64,000 nt of DNA from Sphingobacterium sp. UGAL515B_05 (GTDB lineage Bacteria > Bacteroidota > Bacteroidia > Sphingobacteriales > Sphingobacteriaceae): assembly GCF_033097525.1 (NCBI RefSeq), contig NZ_CP109907.1, positions 5,952,001 to 6,016,000 on the forward strand, written 5' to 3'. Below the pieces are notes generated by a model that ran no database searches, had not been told where the DNA came from, and was given only the letters and a program-made list of their open reading frames with translations. The translations under genes and the position numbers were made by a program. This document shows positions 1 through 7,015 of the stretch, in pieces. Position 1 is the stretch's first letter. Each line of letters starts with the position of its first letter.

Positions 1-1861
1 GTTCAGAAATGTAAGGAGAGATGGAAACATCTTTTCCCGAAAGATACTTCGTAAGCTCAACGTTGTTCATTTGTCCAACGCCGCTTGCATCAATTAAAGA
101 GGATGCATTGGAGGCCGAAAAGTAATCTGCATCGTTATAGCCTGATGTTCCACCTGGACTATACGCCATAACCTGTATCTCATCATTTTTAAAGTCCGTA
201 GGCTTTAAGATCACTTTAACGCCATTGCTTAAGGTTAATTCTTTCGCTTGAATGGCGTCAATATTTCTTGACGATACAACAGCGCCTTTCACCGGTTCTT
301 TTGAAAGCAAGGGAAGATTGGAAACTTTATCTTCATAAGCTGTCACAGGAGTTTCTTCAACTGCTTTTACCCAGCTCATTACGGTAGACTCAGCCGGTAA
401 ACTGGCCTTATCCTTCTCTGGCCCCATAACCAAAACATCGCGGTTCAGATCGGTATAATATTTTTTCACCAAGCCATTTACTTCTGACAGCTTCAACGTT
501 GGTAACAGCTGTTTAGTCAAACGATAAGCGTTTTCATTACTTAAAGCGGGTTCATCATCAATAAAATAATTTAGATAACGATTGACGTAACTATCCGATT
601 TCTTTTTATCACGCTCGATAAAAGACATCTCGTTACCTTTTTTCATATCTGCGATGGCACGATCCAACTCCGTCTGTGTAAAACCGTATTTTTGAATACG
701 CTCAAATTCTGTTAGCATCGCTTTAAATCCGGATTCCAACTCGCCCGGTTTTGGGACCACTAGCAATGAAAAAGTATTGAGGTTAGCAACAAAATCGCTG
801 ATACTTCCACCTGCCTGCATAAAAGGTGGATTCGGTTGCTGCATCAATTCAGAAAAACGACCTGCGATCATCTGATTGAAAACACTCTTTAACAGCTCGT
901 TTCTATAATCTCCTACGGTGGAAACTTTTTCTTTTTCACTTTTGATCAAAATCTGCGCGACGGTATAAGGCAGTTCCGGATCTGAAATTGCCAAGAACTG
1001 GTTCTTGTTTAACAAATCAACACGATATTTTTTACGCTCCAATGCTTTTTTGGGCATTTTCATATCGGAAAACAAAACTTTCACCCTTTCTTCCATTTCC
1101 TTAGGATCAATATCCCCAACAATGATTAGAGCCTGTAAATCTGGGCGATACCAGTCCTGGTGGAATTTGCGTATTTCTGTATAAGGAAATGTTTTCAGGA
1201 TCTGTTCAGTTCCGATAGGCAAACGTTTGGAGTAAAGGGAGCCATTGAGCAGCATCGGAAAGTATTGATCCTGTAAACGCTGCTGCACTCCTCTTCCACC
1301 ACGTTTTTCTTCGAGGATAACGCCACGTTCTTTGTCAATTTCTTCGCCCTCCAACAAAGCATCCTGAGCCCAGTCGCGCATCACCTGCAAACCATTTTTT
1401 AAAAGTTCAGGATCGTCAGAAGGAATTGGTAACTGATAAACTGTCTGATCAAAGCTCGTATAGGCATTCAGATCCGAGCCAAATCGAACTCCTGCCTTTT
1501 GCAAGTAGTTAACCAATTCATTCTTTGGAAAATGCTTCAGGCCATTGAAGTTCATATGCTCTAAAAAATGTGCCAAACCAAGCTGTTTTTCATTTTCCAG
1601 AATAGAGCCGGCCTTCATGCCCAAATACATGGTAACACGCCCCTTAGGCTCGCTATTTTTACGAATAAAGTATGTAAATCCATTTTTCAGCTTCCCCGTG
1701 ATGACTTCGTTGTCGAAGGGTAATTTTTGATTCAGGGCCAAACTATCTTGGGATAGAATCGCCCGTGCTTCCGCGGTTAACGTAGTTGGCTTTTTTGCTT
1801 CTGCTATATAGAATGTAGCCGGTAACAGAAAAGCTAATGCAAGTGGTTTAATGAATTTCAT
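1..1861 (-). CDS. M16 family zinc protease, partial (C-terminus beyond the left edge)
   Basis: The reverse frame is open from ATG at 1861 to the left edge, about 620 codons, so the 3' end is missing. The first 20 or so residues form a signal peptide, indicating export to the periplasm. Around residue 97 it carries the inverted zinc motif HxxEH as HFLEH, in the context LAHFLEHMNFNG, which is diagnostic of pitrilysin/PqqL-type M16 peptidases. The family degrades peptides and usually has about 930 residues with two M16 halves; only the first half and part of the second are visible here. It is divergent from xerD and shows no clear operon partner. Substrate unknown. Confidence 0.9.
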   Translation of the reverse strand, partial: MKFIKPLALAFLLPATFYIAEAKKPTTLTAEARAILSQDSLALNQKLPFDNEVITGKLKNGFTYFIRKNSEPKGRVTMYLGMKAGSILENEKQLGLAHFLEHMNFNGLKHFPKNELVNYLQKAGVRFGSDLNAYTSFDQTVYQLPIPSDDPELLKNGLQVMRDWAQDALLEGEEIDKERGVILEEKRGGRGVQQRLQDQYFPMLLNGSLYSKRLPIGTEQILKTFPYTEIRKFHQDWYRPDLQALIIVGDIDPKEMEERVKVLFSDMKMPKKALERKKYRVDLLNKNQFLAISDPELPYTVAQILIKSEKEKVSTVGDYRNELLKSVFNQMIAGRFSELMQQPNPPFMQAGGSISDFVANLNTFSLLVVPKPGELESGFKAMLTEFERIQKYGFTQTELDRAIADMKKGNEMSFIERDKKKSDSYVNRYLNYFIDDEPALSNENAYRLTKQLLPTLKLSEVNGLVKKYYTDLNRDVLVMGPEKDKASLPAESTVMSWVKAVEETPVTAYEDKVSNLPLLSKEPVKGAVVSSRNIDAIQAKELTLSNGVKVILKPTDFKNDEIQVMAYSPGGTSGYNDADYFSASNASSLIDASGVGQMNNVELTKYLSGKDVSISPYISE

Positions 1862-2095
1862 ACAAAAAAATGTCTTTTTTTTAGTCAGCTATTTTTGCTA
1901 ATTGTTTTATATTAGGGTAAACGGAACTGGAGATCAATTGTCCCGATAATAGTAAATTACAGATCAATACTTTTTTCATTATCCAAGGAGGAATCGGGTC
2001 CCTCCATTAGGGAACGTCTCTTTGTGTTACTTATAATCTGTAATAATTCCAGCTAAAAATACAGAATAACTTTCGAAAAGGACAACAGTTAATTG

Positions 2096-2103
2096 TAATT
2101 TTG
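2096..2103 (+). promoter_or_regulatory. Bacteroidota -7 promoter element of xerD
   Basis: TAATTTTG matches the Bacteroidota -7 consensus TAnnTTTG exactly. A weak -33-like TTTC lies at 2071. Transcription would start close to 2109, almost on the xerD ATG at 2110, which suggests a leaderless or near-leaderless mRNA. It also argues against the in-frame TTG at 2101 as the start. Confidence 0.55.
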
Positions 2104-2109
2104 TTGCAA

Positions 2110-3012
2110 ATGGATTTTGAAAACTGGAGTGATATAAAAAAGGAATTCGAACAATTCTTAAAGTTCGAAAGAGGCTTGAGCATTAATTCAATTGATGCTT
2201 ACTTAAATGATGTATCCAAATTTCAGATCTACTGTGAAGACAATCATTTGGTTTTAAATACCGTAACGAGAAAGAATATACAGGAGTTTTTGGCTTGGTT
2301 GCAGGAATTTAATATTTCGCCCTTCACACAATCCAGGTTGATATCTGGCCTTAAGACTTTCTTTAGCTTTTTGATGATCGAGCATGAATTCGTCAACAAT
2401 CCGACCGATCTCCTTCAGGCGCCACGCTTGGCACGCAAGCTGCCCAGCGTTTTGAGCATACAGGAGATCGATCAATTAATCTCGGCAATCGATCTTTCTT
2501 CACCCGAAGGTGAACGTAATAAAACGATCATCGAAATCTTATACGGATGTGGTCTCCGTGTTTCCGAGCTTGTCACCCTCAAAATATCAAACCTTTTTTT
2601 AGATGTAGAATTTATCAAAGTTGAGGGCAAAGGAAGCAAAGAACGCCTAATTCCAATTGGTCAACACGCCATTAAACACCTTCGCATCTACTTAGAAACG
2701 GTCAGACCTCATATCAAGATTAAGGCCGGAAATGAAGATATTGTATTCCTCAACAGAAGAGGCGCCGCATTATCGCGGGTTATGATCTTCTTAATCATTA
2801 AGGAACTTGCCGCAAAAATCGGGTTACAAAAAACCATCAGCCCACATACCTTTAGACATAGCTTTGCATCACACCTGGTGGAAGGCGGCGCCGACTTAAG
2901 AGCTGTACAAGATATGCTCGGTCATGAAAGTATTACCACGACCGAAATATATACACACATCGATAGGGACTACCTTCATTCCATTATTACGCAATATCAC
3001 CCCAGATCTTAA
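2110..3012 (+). CDS. xerD: Site-specific tyrosine recombinase XerD-like
   Basis: This 300-residue protein is a Xer recombinase that resolves chromosome dimers at dif. Residues about 10-95 form the SAM-like core-binding domain and the rest is the catalytic domain. The catalytic set is visible: Arg in GCGLRVSEL, Lys in GKGSKERLIP, His-x-x-Arg in HTFRHSFASHL, His in MLGHES and the nucleophile Tyr in TEIYTHI. The length is normal for XerC/XerD. I chose ATG 2110 over the upstream TTG because the TTG lies inside the -7 promoter element. Housekeeping gene; XerC versus XerD cannot be settled by eye. Confidence 0.92.
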   Translation: MDFENWSDIKKEFEQFLKFERGLSINSIDAYLNDVSKFQIYCEDNHLVLNTVTRKNIQEFLAWLQEFNISPFTQSRLISGLKTFFSFLMIEHEFVNNPTDLLQAPRLARKLPSVLSIQEIDQLISAIDLSSPEGERNKTIIEILYGCGLRVSELVTLKISNLFLDVEFIKVEGKGSKERLIPIGQHAIKHLRIYLETVRPHIKIKAGNEDIVFLNRRGAALSRVMIFLIIKELAAKIGLQKTISPHTFRHSFASHLVEGGADLRAVQDMLGHESITTTEIYTHIDRDYLHSIITQYHPRS

Positions 3013-3592
3013 CTATATCGATTTCTCCTGCTTGGACATTCGGATAAGATGTGCCAAATTTTTCACCACACGATCGTGTTTCAAAACGAATGGATTGTTT
3101 TTATCCCACACGTATCCCGCTAATATTGCACAAATGCTACGTTTCACCTCCGGGTTTTCGGTGTACGAAGTTGGCCCCACACTTCCAAGAGAAGTATTAC
3201 CACTGGACAATGGAATTCTCCACAACCAAACCTGCGTTTCCAATATATCAAAAGAAATCAGACTACCTTTTTGCCCTAGCGGTCGATTAACGTCATGGAC
3301 ATGGCTGCATATCACCGAATGGGGCTTAAGCGAGAAGGTTGGTAGAAATTTAGCATACGAGGCAAAACTCTACCATAACATGAACAGCCAATTAGATCTC
3401 GTCAAACATCCCAGGCAGATGCTAAGCATTCATATACAAACCATTAGAACCAGCGTAAATAAATGAAGAATTGGCGAAATGAAAACATAAAAATAATGAC
3501 GATAAAACGCGTTAAAAATTGCCTGCTAAAAGATTGAATTTTATCACAAAGATTATTTGTTAGATTTAGAAAATAGTATATCTTTGCGAGAC
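3013..3592. other. Unresolved 580-base stretch between xerD and tRNA-Arg
   Basis: No convincing single gene. The minus strand holds a 100-codon ORF (3013-3315) whose only start is GTG without a clear ribosome-binding site. On the plus strand one frame is open from within xerD to 3466 and its last 60 codons read like protein, while a second plus frame (3051-3290) also looks protein-like. This mixture could be a decayed gene with frameshifts or chance open frames. I recognise no family. The tRNA promoter occupies the right end. Confidence 0.3.
3556..3586 (+). promoter_or_regulatory. Promoter of tRNA-Arg
   Basis: TTTG at 3556-3559 is followed, after 19 bases, by TATCTTTG at 3579-3586. This is a full match to the Bacteroidota -33/-7 consensus. 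The mature tRNA begins 7 bases after the -7 box, so the transcript has almost no 5' leader. Confidence 0.75.
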
Positions 3593-3664
3593 GTTCCCGT
3601 AGTTCAATGGATAGAATTTCAGATTCCGGTTCTGACGATGTGGGTTCGACCCCCGCCGGGAACA
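3593..3664 (+). tRNA. tRNA-Arg (anticodon CCG)
   Basis: The acceptor arms GTTCCCG (3593-3599) and CGGGAAC (3657-3663) pair fully, followed by an A discriminator. The anticodon stem TCAGA/TCTGA encloses the seven-base loop TTCCGGT, giving anticodon CCG, which reads the arginine codon CGG. The T arm contains GGTTCGA. CCA is not encoded, as is usual in Bacteroidota. The gene lies between its own promoter and a strong terminator, so it is a single-gene unit. Confidence 0.93.
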
Positions 3665-3668
3665 CAGT

Positions 3669-3702
3669 AGGAGGCACTTTAAAAAAGTTGCCTCCTTTTT
3701 TA
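3669..3702 (+). terminator. Intrinsic terminator of tRNA-Arg
   Basis: AGGAGGCA (3669-3676) pairs with TGCCTCCT (3689-3696) and runs into a T tract. It lies 5 bases after the tRNA. Confidence 0.85.
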
Positions 3703-4075
3703 TGTCCATAAAAACTGAGAATCAAATCATAAGTTCTGGTGCTGGTGATTTTTAATTTAGATCGGCTAATATAAATTAGTTAATATGTTTTCACATTATG
3801 CAGATTAATCAATTTCGTTGTATTGGTTGAAAGAGGCTGAAAGCATGACGAAATTTCCTATACCGTAATTTTTAGAGATCTGAAATTCTATCTTATCCGC
3901 AAAATGAAGTTCATTTCCCTTCTCATTATGGGAATATCGTTATCAAAATGAAAGACACTTCCTATCATACTCTTTTTTAAAAACCACAAAACAAACTAAC
4001 TATCAAACACTTAAAACAAATCCATATCGATTGGAATGCTTTTGGCATCTAGCCAAATAAATATGAACCAAAACA
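3703..4075. other. Intergenic stretch upstream of the DUF7674/GNAT operon
   Basis: No ORF with protein-like composition. The right end holds a TTGGAAT/TTGGCAT motif (4031-4048) and an inverted repeat TTTGGC-ATCTA-GCCAAA (4041-4057). Both lie just upstream of the start codon at 4076 and are probable control sites. Confidence 0.5.
4031..4057 (+). promoter_or_regulatory. Candidate promoter/operator of the 4-5.5 kb operon
   Basis: TTGGAAT-4-TTGGCAT (4031-4048) overlaps a perfect 6-bp inverted repeat TTTGGC/GCCAAA (4041-4057). Its GG and GC are 10 bases apart, the spacing of a -24/-12 (sigma-54) promoter, though the -12 part is imperfect. A nearly identical motif lies upstream of the kdp leader genes at 16344-16362 (minus). 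Role inferred only. Confidence 0.4.
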
Positions 4076-4468
4076 ATGGATGTAACCAAACAATGGGATA
4101 CAATGCAATCAACAGATTTTATTGTATCTGTGATTCCGGAACTTTATTTGAAGTTAAAACGGCCAGAATTAAAAGATAAGATAGGAAAGATACTTCAAGT
4201 AATTATTGAATTTACGCACGGAATACTATCTGCCAAAGAATGGCACCGTCTGGCATGGACAATGCAGGTGATGAACTACACGTACATTCGTGGAGATCTG
4301 GAAGTACAATCTAAAATCAAAACCATATTTATCGCTGCATTTGAAGATTTTAAAAGGGTATGTAGCCCAAATGAGTGGACACTTATCGAAAAGAAGCTCC
4401 CAATAATTTTGCGCAATGAGCATCGGCTTATGCAAGTAAATAAAAAAGATGAACAATTTAAAAATTGA
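4076..4468 (+). CDS. Small DUF7674-like protein, copy 1
   Basis: A 130-residue, helical-looking soluble protein with no signal peptide or membrane segment. It shares with the products at 5088 and 15691 a core of the form M-x-x-x-Y-x-(K/R)-G-(D/N), here NYTYIRGDLEVQ, followed by a hydrophobic stretch and a region ending in IP or LP (KKLPIIL). I believe this is the family called DUF7674 in Sphingobacteriales, but that is from memory. No function is known. The stop codon almost touches the GNAT gene, so the three genes 4076-5447 form one operon. Confidence 0.75.
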   Translation: MDVTKQWDTMQSTDFIVSVIPELYLKLKRPELKDKIGKILQVIIEFTHGILSAKEWHRLAWTMQVMNYTYIRGDLEVQSKIKTIFIAAFEDFKRVCSPNEWTLIEKKLPIILRNEHRLMQVNKKDEQFKN

Positions 4469-4476
4469 AGTTTGAT

Positions 4477-5079
4477 ATGAAAGATATTTGTGAACCAGCT
4501 ATTGATACCCGGTCTACTGATCCTATAATTGTGCGTACAGCTACAGTAGCTGATCTCAGATATGCAACTGAAATTTCCAATGAAACCGCTGCATCTGCAA
4601 AAGTCCGTGGTACAGGAATAGGGATAAGAACCCCACAGTCAATCTGTCATAAAATCCTTGAAGGTAATGCAGTCATTGCCATAACCGAAGAAGGCAAATG
4701 GATCGGTTACATTTATCTGGAAACCTATGCAGAAGGAGAATTTATTTCCCATTGTGGGCTTATCGTCTCACCATCATGGCGAAGGAAGGGTATCGCAACG
4801 ACTATGAAAAAACAGTTATTTGAACTTTCTAGATCAAAGTATCCAAATGCAAAAATATTCGGAATAACAACATCGTTAGCGACTATGAAAATAAACGCTA
4901 AACTAGGCTTATCGCCCGTTACTTTTTCTGAAATCACCCAGGAACCATCTTTCTGGAATAAGTGTCAAAATTGTATGAATTACCCTGATTTAAAGAAAAA
5001 AGAATTTAAGCTATGTTATTGCACCGCTATGCTTTTTGATCCAGCTATACCACAGAATAACCTTATTACAACAAATTGA
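4477..5079 (+). CDS. GNAT acetyltransferase resembling the ArgA-like enzyme of Bacteroidota
   Basis: A 200-residue GNAT protein. The acetyl-CoA loop is visible as IVSPSWRRKGIATTMKKQL. The C-terminus has a cysteine-rich signature (CxxCMNYP, then CYCTAMLFDP) that I associate with the GNAT enzyme encoded in Bacteroidota arginine clusters, thought to acetylate glutamate or a related amino acid. No arg gene is nearby, so this is an orphan copy whose substrate may differ. ATG 4477 is preferred over TTG 4465, which overlaps the upstream stop. It sits between two DUF7674-like genes, 8 bases from each, a strong sign of a functional link. Confidence 0.8.
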   Translation: MKDICEPAIDTRSTDPIIVRTATVADLRYATEISNETAASAKVRGTGIGIRTPQSICHKILEGNAVIAITEEGKWIGYIYLETYAEGEFISHCGLIVSPSWRRKGIATTMKKQLFELSRSKYPNAKIFGITTSLATMKINAKLGLSPVTFSEITQEPSFWNKCQNCMNYPDLKKKEFKLCYCTAMLFDPAIPQNNLITTN

Positions 5080-5087
5080 TACAACCC

Positions 5088-5447
5088 ATGAATATTGAAC
5101 AAACAATCTCGGCAATCATTTCAGTAGTTCCCGAATCGGAAGCAGAAATGAAAAAAGCCGAATCCGATAAGAATGCATATACCATCATTAAGATCTTCAC
5201 AGCCCATATAAAATATTTTATTGAGCATAAATCGAATAAAAGATACCGAAAATCACTTTCCTTAATGAATTTCATTTATCAGAAAGGCGATTCCCCTCTC
5301 CAGCGTGCTGTAGAGCAAATATTTATTTATTCTTTGGATCTATTGTTATTTTGCTGTGGTCCGCGCCAAAGAAAATCTTTCATCAGCTGGATACCAATAG
5401 ACTTGTATACTGTTTATATATCTCAGATTTCTCGCTCCTGTCTGTAA
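5088..5447 (+). CDS. Small DUF7674-like protein, copy 2
   Basis: A 119-residue paralogue of the genes at 4076 and 15691. The family core is FIYQKGDSPLQRAVEQIF; the downstream part (CGPRQRKSFISWIPIDLYTVYI) matches the other copies in spacing and ends with the same IP-x-x-L-x-x-(I/V)-Y pattern, so the gene is intact despite its cysteine-rich middle. ATG 5088 is used because the open frame begins with a TTG inside the previous stop. Last gene of the operon; a terminator follows at 5535. Function unknown. Confidence 0.7.
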   Translation: MNIEQTISAIISVVPESEAEMKKAESDKNAYTIIKIFTAHIKYFIEHKSNKRYRKSLSLMNFIYQKGDSPLQRAVEQIFIYSLDLLLFCCGPRQRKSFISWIPIDLYTVYISQISRSCL

Positions 5448-5534
5448 TCACAAATAATAGACACTCCTTCTAAAAAAGCATTTGGAAAACAGATATCGAG
5501 AAATCTGTAAAATATTCCTGCCCAGATATGCATC

Positions 5535-5570
5535 CCCTTTGTTTTATTACTAGAACAGAGGGGCTTTTAC
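5535..5570 (+). terminator. Terminator of the DUF7674/GNAT operon
   Basis: CCCCTTTGTT and GAACAGAGGGG form a stem with one G-T pair, followed by a short T run. Confidence 0.6.
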
Positions 5571-5666
5571 ATTAAAAATAAGGCCGTTTATAAATGAAGT
5601 TCATTAAAATATTGTTAATTTTAAATCAGAATCCTAACATAGGTATATGTAACGAAACGACCCTGA

Positions 5667-5933
5667 CTAAACTTCAAACTTCATTCTACAAAAGGCAAAT
5701 AATAAGTTCATGCAAACAGCGAATCTACATACTCTTCCATTTGACAAATCTTTAGGATCGATTTCTGTCGACCAAAGAGAGAAAATCGCTATAAAATTAC
5801 CAAGGAACATCAGCGAAATTATTTTCACATAAAAAGATGCTTTGATCAAGGAAACTCCGTCAATTTGGTGGTCATACAACGAATCATTGCCCATTACAAC
5901 AAGAAGTAGTATCAATACAACTAATGGTAGCAC
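5667..5933 (-). CDS. Possible small membrane protein (doubtful)
   Basis: An 88-codon open frame with GTG as the only usable start. It would encode two hydrophobic segments (about residues 2-14 and 33-52) and a conserved-looking soluble stretch between and after them. Codon use looks protein-like, but there is no clear ribosome-binding site and no recognised family. It could be a real short membrane protein or chance. Confidence 0.3.
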   Translation of the reverse strand: MLPLVVLILLLVVMGNDSLYDHQIDGVSLIKASFYVKIISLMFLGNFIAIFSLWSTEIDPKDLSNGRVCRFAVCMNLLFAFCRMKFEV

Positions 5934-5963
5934 TATTTATCCCATGATCTATCATAGGCCAAC

Positions 5964-5971
5964 TAACTTTG
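5964..5971 (+). promoter_or_regulatory. -7 promoter element of the HTH/pentapeptide gene
   Basis: TAACTTTG matches TAnnTTTG and lies 22 bases before the ATG at 5994. Confidence 0.5.
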
Positions 5972-5993
5972 TCGTATCAAAAAGTATAAAGAA

Positions 5994-6905
5994 ATGATGC
6001 TAAATTCTAAATCAATTGGCAATAAAATTGCCGAAGCTAGAAAGAGAATAAATCTTTCACAGGCAGAACTTGCCCTGCAAATTTCGATCAGTCCGCAGGC
6101 GGTCGGTAAATGGGAACGAGGAGAGTCTATGCCGGATATCATAACGCTGAACCGACTTGCAGAAATATTTACCGTAGACCTCAACTATTTCTCTGAAAGC
6201 TTCCATAAGAATCTAACCGATCCTAAAGAACAGGAGTCTAGCCATCCAAACCACCATCTAACTGATATCGGATCAAAATCCGAAAATCAAGCTGGCCGTC
6301 ACTGGAATATGTCGAAAGGTAATTGGGAAAATGCGGACTTCTCGGGTTTGAAGAATCTGGAGGAACAATTCAGCTCTTCTAATATCAAAAATTGTAAGTT
6401 TACAAATGCAGATCTATCGGGGCTGATACTTAGCAAGAATAATATCGAGTTATGTGATTTCTCTTCCTCAAACCTCACCAACAGCAAGATACAATCCTCC
6501 AATCTATTAAAAAATCAATTTAACCAATGCTCATTTAGAGATGCCAATTTTTCGAGAAGCAATATTGGTCAATGTAATTTCTCCGATGCCGATTTGACGG
6601 GTGCCAGATTTGATACCGGCTATTTTGAGCATAATGAGATGACCAATACGCTATTGAAATGCACTTCATTTATAAATACAGGGGTAAGTGATGTTATTTT
6701 TGAAGGTAGGATTGAAGATTGCCATTTCGAAGGTTGTGGATTTTACAAAGTCAAATTCCAGCGTGCTATAATTTTAAATACCTTCTTTAAATACAATAGA
6801 AAATTAAAAAAAGTAACATTCGTCGATTGTAAAGTTGACAGTCTAACCTACGCTTTTCTAAAGAATAATGAAGCAAACTTGACAGGTATAACCCTCCTCG
6901 ACTAA
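5994..6905 (+). CDS. XRE-type HTH regulator with pentapeptide repeats
   Basis: 303 residues. Residues about 8-62 are a classical Cro/C1 helix-turn-helix (IAEARKRINLSQAELAL, then VGKWERGESMPDI). From about residue 100 to the end the protein is built of pentapeptide-repeat strands such as CKFTNADLSGLIL and CNFSDADLTGARF, which form a right-handed beta helix. The combination suggests a DNA-binding regulator whose beta helix binds a partner or ligand. It is a single gene between its own promoter and a bidirectional terminator. Targets unknown; MM at the start leaves ATG 5994 or 5997. Confidence 0.85.
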   Translation: MMLNSKSIGNKIAEARKRINLSQAELALQISISPQAVGKWERGESMPDIITLNRLAEIFTVDLNYFSESFHKNLTDPKEQESSHPNHHLTDIGSKSENQAGRHWNMSKGNWENADFSGLKNLEEQFSSSNIKNCKFTNADLSGLILSKNNIELCDFSSSNLTNSKIQSSNLLKNQFNQCSFRDANFSRSNIGQCNFSDADLTGARFDTGYFEHNEMTNTLLKCTSFINTGVSDVIFEGRIEDCHFEGCGFYKVKFQRAIILNTFFKYNRKLKKVTFVDCKVDSLTYAFLKNNEANLTGITLLD

Positions 6906-6959
6906 CCATTACAATACGTAATGAAACAGTTAGGTATAATAGCGCTATGTTAAACGATA

Positions 6960-6998
6960 AAATAAAGCACTATACTGCCCGAGAATAGTGCTTTATTT
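6960..6998. terminator. Bidirectional terminator
   Basis: AAATAAAGCACTAT (6960-6973) pairs perfectly with ATAGTGCTTTATTT (6985-6998). It serves both the HTH/pentapeptide gene and the kdp operon end. Confidence 0.8.
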
Positions 6999-7015
6999 CA
7001 ACCTAATTGAAAGGC

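Noticed and set aside
2254..2475. Minus-strand ORF inside xerD, and many similar antisense ORFs (for example within kdpB, ppk1, mqo)
   Set aside because: They are shadows of well-supported genes in other frames and lack their own signals.
2924..3466. 180-codon plus-strand ORF overlapping the xerD end as a single gene
   Set aside because: Its start lies deep inside xerD and the first half is out-of-frame xerD sequence; only the tail might be a gene remnant.
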